Shown here: piece by piece, positions 52,601-62,843 of the stretch
Position numbering within the stretch: the first letter of the stretch is position 1
How the letters are laid out: each line of letters begins with the position of its first letter
DNA from: Isoperla grammatica
Taxonomy: Eukaryota; Arthropoda; Insecta; Plecoptera; Perlodidae
Direction: 5' to 3'
Assembly (NCBI GenBank): GCA_945910005.1
Contig: OX246747.1
Location: forward strand, 17,509,010 to 17,573,009
Length of the DNA: 64,000 nt
Program-made: the position numbers and the translations under genes
The notes under the pieces: model-generated
Seen by the model: only the letters and a program-made list of their open reading frames with translations
Database searches by the model: none
Told to the model about the DNA's origin: nothing

Positions 52601-55600
52601 TTTTGCAGTTCTGTGTATTCCTGCTAATATAAGGTGTAATGTTGATAACGACGGATTGTTCAAATCAATTAAACTAATCCACGTCTTCAATCAAATCAAG
52701 AGTTTACGTATAAAAGCGTAGTCTCCGAAGTGAAGTGTCATAGACATATAAACGCAATTATCTTAGAGAAGGCGGAGTTTCTTGCAGTTCTGTATATTCC
52801 TGCAAATAGAGGGTCTAATGCCAATAACGACGGAGTGTTCTTCTCAATTAAACATACCCACGTCTTCTATCAAATCAAGAGTTTACGTATAAAAGCGTAG
52901 TCTTTGAAGTGAAGTGGTATGGACATATAAACGCAATTATCTAAGAGAAGGCGGAGTTTCTTGCAGTTCTGTGTATTCCTGCTAATAGAGAGTCTTATGC
53001 TTATAACGACGGAGTGTTCAACTTAATTAAACATATCCACGTCTTCTATCAAATCAAGAGTTAACGTGTAAATGCGTAATCTAAGAAGTGAAGTGTCATA
53101 GACAAATAAACGCAATTATCCTAGAGAAGGCGGAGTTTCTTGCAGTTCTGTATATTTCTACTAATAGAAAGTCTAATGCCAATCACGACGGAGTGTTCAA
53201 CTCAATTTAACATACCCACGTCTTCTATCAAATCAAGAGTTAACATGTAAAAGCGTAGTCTCCGAAGTGAAGTGTCATAGACATTTAAACGCAATTATCC
53301 TAAAGAAGGCGGAGTTTCTTGCAGTTCTGTATATTCCTGCTAATAAAGAGTTTAATGCCAATCACGACGGAGTGTTCAACTCAATAAAACATACCCACGT
53401 CTTCTATCAAATCAAGAGTTTACGTTTAAAAGCGTAGTCTCCGAAGTGAAGTGTCATAGACATATAAACCTAATTATCTTAGACAAGGCGGAGTTTCTTG
53501 CAGTTCTGTATATTCCTGCTAATAGAGTGTCGTTTGCATAACGACGGAGTGTTGAAATCAATTAAACATACCTACGTCTTCTATCAAATCAAGAGTTTAC
53601 ATGTAAAAGCGTAGTCTCCGAAGTGAAGTGTCATAGACATATAAACCTAATTATCTTAGAGAAGGCGGAGTTTCTTGCAGTTCTGTATATTCCTGCTAAT
53701 AGAGTGTCGTATGCCAATAACGACGAAGTGTTAGAATCAATTAAATATACCCACGTCTTCTATCAAATCAAGAGTTTACATGTAAAAGCGTAGTCTCCAA
53801 AGTGTAGTGGTATGGACATATAAACGCAATTATCTTAGAGAAGGCGGAGCTTCTTGCAGTTCTGTATATTCCTGCTAATAGAAGGTCTAATGCCAATAAC
53901 GACGGAGTGTTGAACTCAATTAAACATGCCCACATCTTCTATCAAATCAAGAGTTTACATGTAAAAGCGTAGTCTCCGAAGTGTAGTGGTATGGACATAT
54001 AAACGCAATTATCTTAGAGAAGGCGGAGCTTCTTGCAGTTCTGTATATTCCTGCTAATAGAGAGTCTAATGCCAATTACGACGGAGTGTTCAACTTACTT
54101 AAAAATACCCACGTCGCCGATCAAATCAAGAGTTTACGTATAAAAGCGTAGTCTCCGAAGTGTAGTGGTACCGTATGGACATGTAAACGCAATTATCTTA
54201 GAGAAGGCGGAGTTTCTTGCAGTTCTGTATATTTCTGCTAATAGAGGGTCTAATGCCAATAACGACGGAGTGTTCAACTCAATTAACCATATCCACGTCT
54301 TCTATCAAATCAAGAGTTTACGTGTAAAAGCGTAGTCTCCGAAGTGAAGTGTCATAGACATATACACGCAATTATCTAAGAGAAGGCGTAGTTTCTTGCA
54401 GTTCTGTATATTCCTGCTCATAGAGGGTCTAATGCCAATAACGACAAAGTGTTCAACTCAATTAACCATATACACGTCTTCTATCAAATCAAGAGTCTAC
54501 ATGTAAAAGCGTAATCTACGAAGTGAAGTGTCATAGACATATAAACGCAATTATCCTAGAGAAGGCGGAGTTTCTTGCAGTTCTGTGTATTCCTGCTAAT
54601 AGAAGGTCAAATGCCAATAACGAAGGAGTGTTCAACTCAAATAAACATACCCACGTATTCTATCAAATCAAGAGTTTACGTATAAAAGCGTTGACTCTGA
54701 AGTGTAGTGGTATGGACATATAAACGCAATTATCTTAGAGAAGGCGGAGTTTCTTGCAGTTCTGAGTATTTCTGCATATAGAGGGTCTAATGTTAATAAC
54801 GACGGAGTGTTCAACTTAATTAAACATACCCACGTATTCTATCAAATCAAGAGTTTACGTATAAAAGCGTTCTCTCCGAAGGGTAGTGTCATGGACTTAA
54901 CGCAATTATCTTAGAGAAAGCGGAGTTTCTTGCAGTTCTGTATATTCCTTCTAATAGAGAGTCTAATGCCAATCACGACGGAGTGTTCAACTTAATTAAA
55001 CATACCCACGTATTCTATCAAATCAAGAGTTTACGTATAAAAGCGTTGTCTCCGAAGGGTAGTGTCATGGACTTAACGCAATTATCTTAGAGAAAGTGGA
55101 GTTTCTTGCAGTTCTGTATATTCTTGCTAATAGAGGGTCTATTGCCAATAACGACGGAGTGTTGAACTTAATTAAACATACCCACGTCTTCTATCAAATC
55201 AAGAGTTTACATGTAAAAGCGTAGTCTCCGAAGTGAAGTGTCATAGACATATAAACGCAATTATCTTAGAGAAGGCGGAGTTTCTTGCAGTTCTGTATAT
55301 TCCTGCTAATAGAGGGTCTAATGCCAATGACGACGTAGTGTTGAACTCAATTAAACATACCCACGTCTTCTATCAAATCAAGAGTTTACATGTAAAAGCG
55401 TAGTCTCCGAAGTGAAGTGTCATAGACATATAAACGCAATTATCTTAGAGAAGGCGGAGTTTTTGCAGTTCTGTATTATCCTGCTAATAAAGGGTCTAAT
55501 GCCAATAACGACGGAGTGTTCAACTCCATTAAACATACCCACGTCTTCTATCAAATCAAAAGTTTACGTATAAAAGCGTAGTCTCCGAAATGTAGTGGTA

Positions 55601-56800
55601 TGGACATATAAACGCAATTATCTTAGAGAAGGCAGAGTTTCTTGCAGTTCTGTATATTCCTGCTAATAGAAAATCTAATGCCAATTACGACGGAGTAATC
55701 AACTCAATTAACCATATCCACGTCTTCTATCAAATCAAGAGTTTACATGTAAAAGCGTAGTCTCCGAAGTGAAGTGTCATAGACATATAAACGCAATTAT
55801 CAAAGAGAAGGCGGAGTTTCTTGCAGTTCTGTGAATTCCTGCTAATAGAAGGTCTAATGCTTATAACGACGGAGTGATCAACTCAATTAAACATACCCAC
55901 GTATTCTATCAAATCAAGAGTTTACGTATAAAAGAATTGACTCCGAAGTGTAGTGGTATGGACATATAAACGCAATTATCTTAGAGAAGACGGAGTTTCT
56001 TGCAGTTCTGTATATTCCTGCTATTAGAGGGTCTATTGCCAATAACGACGAAGTGTTCAACTTAATTAAACATACCCACGTATTCTATCAAATCAAGAGT
56101 TTACGTATAAAAGCGTAGTCTCCGAAGTGAAGTGTCATAGACATATAAACGCAATTATCTAAGAGAAGGCGGAGTTTCTTGCAGTTCTGTGTATTCCTGC
56201 TAATAGAAGGTGTAATGCCAATTACGATGGAGTGTTCAACTTAATTAAACATACCCACGTCGTCTATCAAATCAAGAGTTTACGTATAAAAGCGTAGTCT
56301 CCGAAGTGTAGTGGTACCGTATGGACATATAAACGCAATTATCTAAGAGAAGGCGGAGTTTCTTGCAGTTCTGTATATTCCTGCTAATAAAAGGTCTAAT
56401 GTTTATTACGACGGATTGTTCAAATCAATTAAACTAACCCACGTCTTCTATCAAATCAAGAGTTTACCTATAAAAGCGTAGTCTCCGAAGTGAAGAGTCA
56501 TAGACATATAAACGCAATTATCTTAGAGAAGGCGGAGTTTCTTGCAGTTCTGTATATTCCTGCTAATAGAGGGTCTAATGCCAATAACGACGGAGTGTTC
56601 AACTCAATTAACCATATCCACGTCTTCTATCAAATCAAGAGTTTACGTATAAAAACGTTGTCTTTGAAGTGAAGTGGTATGGAAATATAAACGCAATTAT
56701 CTAAGAGAAGGCGGAGTTTCTTGCAGTTCTGTGTATTACTGCTAATAGAAGGTCTATTGCCAAAAACGACGGAGTGTTCAACTCAATTAAACATATCCAC
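49676..56800 (+). repeat. HOR block C, second copy (~7 kb)
   Basis: Gamma (50926), beta (52006), alpha (54157) and delta (56303) in the same order as block C first copy. Its first unit, 49676-49854, is a hybrid: the head matches the unit at 41333 (ggtatggaaatataaacgc), the middle the unit at 42048 (gaaggtggagcttc) and the right half the unit at 42227 (ctaatagcgggtc). The join thereby removes five units (894 bp) present at 41.4-42.3 kb. At the right end, a unit like 41333 switches at about 56800 to one like 41692, skipping one unit. Confidence 0.86.
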
Positions 56801-59168
56801 GTCTTCTATCAAATCAAGAGTTTACATGTAAAAGCGTAGTCTCCGAAGTGAAGTGTCATAGACATATAAACGCAATTATCCTAGAGAAGGCGGAGTTTCT
56901 TGCAGTTCTGTATATTCCTGCTAATAAAGAGTCTTATGCCAATCACGACGGAGTGTTCAACTTAATTAAACATACCCACGTCTTCTATCAAATCAAGAGT
57001 TTACGTATAAAAGCGTAGTCTCCGAAGTGAAGTGTCATAGACATATAAACCTAATTATCTTAGACAAGGCGGAGTTTCTTGCAGTTCTGTATATTCCTGC
57101 TAATAAAGTGTCGTATGCTAATAACGACGGAGTGTTGAATCCAATTAAACATAGCCACGTCTTCTATCAAATCAAGAGTTAACATGTAAAAGCGTAGTCT
57201 CCGAAGTGAAGTGTCATAGACATATAAACCTTATTATCTTAGAGAAGGCGGAGTTTCTTGCAGTTCTGTATATTCCTGCTAATAGGGTGTCGTATGCCAA
57301 TAACGACGGAGTGTTGAAATCAATTAAAAATACCCACGTCTTCTATCAAATCAAGAGTTTACATGTAAAAGCGTAGTCTCCAAAGTGTAGTGGTATGGAC
57401 ATATAAACGCAATTATCTTAAAGAAGGTGGAGCTTCTTGCAGTTCTGTAGATTCCTGCTAATAGAGGGTCTAATGCCAATAACGACAGAGTGTTCAACTC
57501 CATTAAACATACCCACGTCTATTATCAAATCAAGAGTTTACGTATAAAAGCGTAGTCTCCGAAGTGTAGTGGTATGGACATATAAACGCAATTATCTTAG
57601 AAAAGGCAGAGTTTCTTGCAGTTCTGTATATTCCTGCTAAAAGCGGGTCTAATGCCAATAACGACGGAGTGTTCAACTTAATTAAACATACCCACGTCTT
57701 CTATCAAATCAAGAGTTTACATGTAAAAGCATAGTCTTCGAAGTGTAGTGGTATGGACATATAAACGCAATTATCTTAGAGAAGGCAGAGTTTCTTGCAG
57801 TTCTGTATATTCCTGCTAATAGCGGGTCTAATGCCAATAACGACGGAGTGTTCAACTTAATTAAACATACGCACGTCTTCTATCAAATCAAGAGTTTACA
57901 TGTAAAAGCATAGTCTCCGAAGTGTAGTGGTATGGACATATAAACGCAATTATCTTAGAGAAGGCGGAGCTTCTTGCAGTTCTGTATATTCCTAGTAATA
58001 GAGGGTCTAATGCCAATAACGACGGATTGTTCAAATCAATTAGACAAACCCACGTCTTCTATCAAATCAAGAGTTTACGTATAAAAGCGTAGTCTCCGAA
58101 GTGAAATGTCATAGACATATAAACGCAATTATCTTAGAGAAGGCGGAGTTTCTAGCAGTTCTGTATATTCTTGCAAAAAAAAAGTCTAATGCCAATAACG
58201 ACGGAGTGTTCAACTCAATTAAACATATCCACGTCTTCTATCAAATCAAGAGTTTACGTATAAAAGCGTAGTCTTTGAAGTGAAGTGGTATGGACATATA
58301 AACGCAATTATCTAAGAGAAGGCGGAGTTTCTTGCAGTTCTGTGTATTCCTGCTAATAAAGGGTCTATTGCTAATAACGACGGAGTGTTCAACTCAATTA
58401 AACATATCCACGTCTTCATCAAATCAAGAGTTAACGTGTAAATGCGTAATCTACGAAGTGAAGTGTCATAGACATATAAACGCAATTATCCTAGAGAAGG
58501 CGGAGTTTCTTGCAGTTCTGTATAGTACTGCTAATAAAGAGTCTAATGCCAATTACGACGGAGTGTTCAACTCAATTAAACATATCCACGTCTTCTATCA
58601 AATCAAGAGTTTACGTATAAAAGCGTAGTCTCCGAAGTGAAGTGTCATAGACATATAAACCTAATTATCTTAGACAAGGCGGAGTTTCTTGCAGTTCTGT
58701 ATATTCCTGCTAATAGAGTGTCGTATGCATAACGACAGAGTGTTAAAATCAATTAAACATACCCACGTCTTCTATCAAATCAAGAGTTAACATGTAAAAG
58801 CGTAGTCTCTGAAGTGAAGTGTCATAGACATATAAACCTAATTATCTTAGAGAAGGCGGAGTTTCTTGCAGTTATGTATATTCCTGCTAATAGAGTGTCG
58901 TATGCCAATTACGACGGAGTGTTGAACTCAATTAAACATACCCACGTCTTCTATCAAATCAAGAGTTTACATGTAAAAGCGTAGTCTCCGAAGTGAAGTG
59001 TCATAGACATATAAACGCAATTATCTTAGAGAAGGCGGAGTTTCTTGCAGTTCTGTATATTCCTGCTAATAAAGGGTCTTATGCCAATGACGACGTAGTG
59101 TTTAACTCAATTAAACATACCCACGTCTTCTATCAAATCAAGAGTTTACATGTAAAAGCGTAGTCTCC

Positions 59169-59442
59169 GAAGTGAAGTGTCATAGACATATAAACGCAAT
59201 TATCCTAGAGAAGGCGGAGTTTCTTGCAGTTCTGTATATTCCTGCTAATAAAGAGTCTAATGCTTATCACGACGGAGTGTTCAACTTAATTAAACATACC
59301 CACGTATTCTATCAAATCAAGAGTTCTGTATATTCCTGCTAATAAGATGGTCTAATGTTAATCACGACAGAGTGTTCAACTCAATTAACCATATCCACGT
59401 CTTCTATCAAATCAAGAGTTTACATGTAAAAGCGTAGTCTCC
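59169..59442 (+). repeat. Fused monomer pair with 84-bp internal deletion (274 bp)
   Basis: The first unit runs normally to caaatcaagagtt and then continues ctgtatattcctgc, which belongs to the middle of a unit. The tail of one unit and the head of the next are lost (358 expected, 274 found). The two flanks share agtt (caagagtt and ttgcagtt). The right part, with aataagatggtctaatg, resembles units at about 12240 and 36910. Confidence 0.92.
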
Positions 59443-62400
59443 GAAGTGAAGTGTCATAGACATATAAACGCAATTATCTAATAGAAGGCGGAGTTTCTTG
59501 CAGTTCTGTGTATTCCTGCTAATAGAGGGTTTAATGCCAATAACGATGGAGTGTTCAACTTAACATACCCACGTCGTCTATCAAATCAAGAGTTTACGTA
59601 TAAAAGCGTAGTCTCCGAAGTGAAGTGGTACCGTATGGACATTTAAACGCAATTATCTAAGAGAAGGCGGAGTTTCTTGCAGTTCTGTATATTCCTGCTA
59701 ATAGAGGGTCTAATGCCAATTACGACGGATTGTTCAAATCAATTAAACTAACCCACGTCTTCTATCAAATCAAGAGTTTACGTATAAAAGCGTAGTCTCC
59801 GAACTGAAGTGTCATAGACATATAAACGCAATTATCTTAGAGAAGGCGGAGTTTCTTGCAGTTCTGTATGTTCCTGCTAATAGAGGGTCTTATGCCAATA
59901 ACGAAGGAGTGTTCAACTCAATTAACCATATCCACGTCTTCTATCAAATCAAGAGTTTACGTATAAAAGCGTAGTCTTTGAAGTGAAGTGGTATGGACAT
60001 ATAAACGGAATTATCTAAGAGAAGGCGGAGTTTCTTGCAGTTCTGTGTATTCCTGCTAATAAAGAGTCTATTGCCAATAACGACGAAGTGTTCAACTCAA
60101 TTAAACATATCCACGTCTTCTATCAAATCAAGAGTTTACGTGTAAATGCGTAATCTACAAAGTGAAGTGTCATAGACATATAAACGCAATTATCCTAGAG
60201 AAGGCGGAGTTTCTTGCAGTTCTGTATATTCCTACTAATAGAGAGTCTCATGCCAATCACGACGAAGTGTTCAATTTAATTAAACATACCCACGTCTTCT
60301 ATCAAATCAAGAGTTTACATGTAAAAGCGTAGTCTCCGAAGTGAAGTGTCATAGACATATAAACGCAATTATCCTAGAGAAGGCGGAGTTTCTTGCAAAT
60401 CTGTATATTCCTGCTAATTAAGAGTCTAATGCCAATCACGACGGAGTGTTCAACTCAATTAAACATACCCACGTCTTCTATCAAATCAAGAGTTTACGTA
60501 TAAAAGCGTAGTCTCCGAAGTGAAGTGTCATAGACATATAAACCTAATTATCTTAGACAAGGCGGAGTTTCTTGCAGTTCTGTATATTCCTGCTAATAAA
60601 GTGTCGTATGCCAATAACGACGGAGTGTTGAAATCAATTAAACATACCCACGTCTTCTATCAAATCAAGAGTTTACATGTAAAAGCGTAGTCTCCGAAGT
60701 GAAGTGTCATAGACATATAAACCTAATTATCTTAGAGAAGGCGGAGTTTCTTGCAGTTCTGTATATTTTTGCTATAGAGTGTCGTATGCCAATAACGACG
60801 GAGTGTTGAAATCAATTAAACATACCCACGTCTTCTATCAAATCAAGAGTTTACATGTAAAAGCGTAGTCTCCAAAGTGTAGTGGTATGGACATATAAAC
60901 GCAATTATCTTAGAGAAGGTGGAGCTTCTTGCAGTTCTGTAGATTCCTGCTAATAGAGGGTCTAATGCCAATAACGACAGAGTGTTCAACTCCATTAAAC
61001 ATACCCACGTCTTCTATCAAATCAAGAGTTTACGTATAAAAGCGTAGTCTCCGAAGTGTAGTGGTATGGACATATAAACGCAATTATCTTAAAAAGAGGC
61101 AGAGTTTCTTGCAGTTCTGTATATTCCTGCTAATAGCGGGTCTAATGCCAATAACGACGGAGTGTTCAACTTAATTAAACATACCCACGTCTTTTATCAA
61201 ATCAAGAGTTTACATGTAAAAGCATAGTCTCCGAAGTGTAGTGGAATGGACATATAAACGCAATTATCTTAGAGAAGGCGGAGCGTCTTGCAGTTCTGTA
61301 TATTCCTAGTAATAGAGGGTCTAATGCCAATAACGACGGAGTGTTCAACTCAATTAAAAATATCCACGTCTTCTATCAAATCAAGAGTTTACATGTAAAA
61401 GCGTAGTTTCCGAAGTGAAGTGTCATAGACATAAAAACGCAATTATCTAAGAGAAGGCGGAGTTTTTTGCAGTTCTGTGTATTTCTGCTAATAGAAGGTC
61501 TAATGCCAATAACGACGGAGTGTTCAACTCAATTTAACATACCCACGTATTCTATCAAATCAAGAGTTTACGTATAAAAGCATTGACACCGAAGTGAAGT
61601 GGTATGGACATATAAACGCAACTATCTTAGAGAAGGCGAAGTTTCTTGCAGTTCTGTATATTCCTGCTAAAAGAGGGTCTATTGCCAATAACGACAAAGT
61701 GTTGAACTCAATTAAACATACCCACGTATTCTATCAAATCAAGAGTTTACGTATAAAAGCGTAGTCTCCGAAGTGAAGTGTCATAGACATATAAACGCAA
61801 TTATCTAAGAGAAGGCGGAGTTTCTTGCAGTTCTGTGTATTCCTGCTAATAGAGGGTCTAATGCCAATTACGATGGAGTTTTCAACTTAATGAAACATAC
61901 CCACGTCGTCTATCAAATCAAGAGTTTACGTATAAAAGCTTAGTCTCCGAAGTGTAGTGTACCGTATGGACATATAAACGCAATAATCTAAGAGAAGGCG
62001 GAGTTTCTTGCAGTTCGGTATATTTCTGCTAATAGAGGGTCTAATGCCAATAACGACGGATTGTTCAAATCAATTAAACAAACCCACGTCTTCATCAAAT
62101 CAAGAGTTAACGTGTAAATGCGTAATCTACGAAGTGAAGTGTCATAGACATATAAACGCAATTATCCTAGAGAAGGCGGAGTTTCTTGCAGTTCTGTATA
62201 TAACTGCTAATAGAAGCTTTAATGCTTATAACGACGGAGTGATCAACTCAATTAAACATACCCACGTATTCTATCAAATCAAGAGTTTACGTATAAAAGC
62301 GTTGACTCCGAAGTGTAGTGGTATGGACATATAAACGCAATTATCTTAGAAAAGGCGGAGTTTCTCACAGTTCTGTATATTCCTGCTAATAGAGGGTCTA

Positions 62401-62664
62401 TTGCCATAAACGACGGAGTGTTCAACTTAAATAAACATACCCACGTATTCTATCAAATCAAGAGTTTACGTATAAAAACGTTGTCTCCGAAGGGTAGTGT
62501 CATGAACTTAACGCAATTATCTTAGAGAAGGTGGAGTTTCTTGCAGTTCTGTATATTCTTGCTAATAGAGGGTCTATTGCCAATAACGACGGATTGTTAA
62601 ACTCAATTAAACATACCCAAGTCTTCTTTCAAATCAAGAGTTTACATGTAAAAGCGTAGTCTCC

Positions 62665-62843
62665 GAAATGAAGTGTCATAGACATATAAACGCAATTATC
62701 TTAGAGAAGGCGGAGTTTCTTGCAGTTCTGTATATTCCTGCTAATAGAGGGTCTAATGCCAATGACGACGTAGTGTTCAACTCAATTAAACATACCCACG
62801 TCTTCTATCAAATCAAGAGTTTACATGTAAAAGCGTAGTCTCC
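62665..62843 (+). repeat. Near-consensus reference monomer (179 bp)
   Basis: A convenient full-length unit for describing the family. In monomer coordinates, positions 1-30 form a head that defines classes (gaagtgaagtgtcatag, gaagtgtagtggtatgg or gaagggtagtgtcatgg). Positions 31-80 are well conserved (ggcggagtttcttgcagttc, then tattcctgc). Positions 81-128 are the most variable part, around gtctaatgccaataacgac. Positions 130-160 are again nearly constant (cccacgtcttctatcaaatc then aagagtttac). Positions 161-179 switch between gtataaaagc and atgtaaaagc before gtagtctcc. This copy has two small private changes, gaaatg at the head and gacgacgtag in the variable zone. The assignment rests on visual comparison of many units, not on a computed alignment. 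Confidence 0.9.
62820..62831. repeat. 12-bp perfect palindrome, example (tttacatgtaaa)
   Basis: In the alternative monomer tail, positions 156-167 read tttacatgtaaa, which equals its own reverse complement. The same site in other units is tttacgtataaa, which keeps only tacgta. Both forms recur in long runs of specific units across the array, so the two states are part of the higher-order pattern. Confidence 0.8.
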
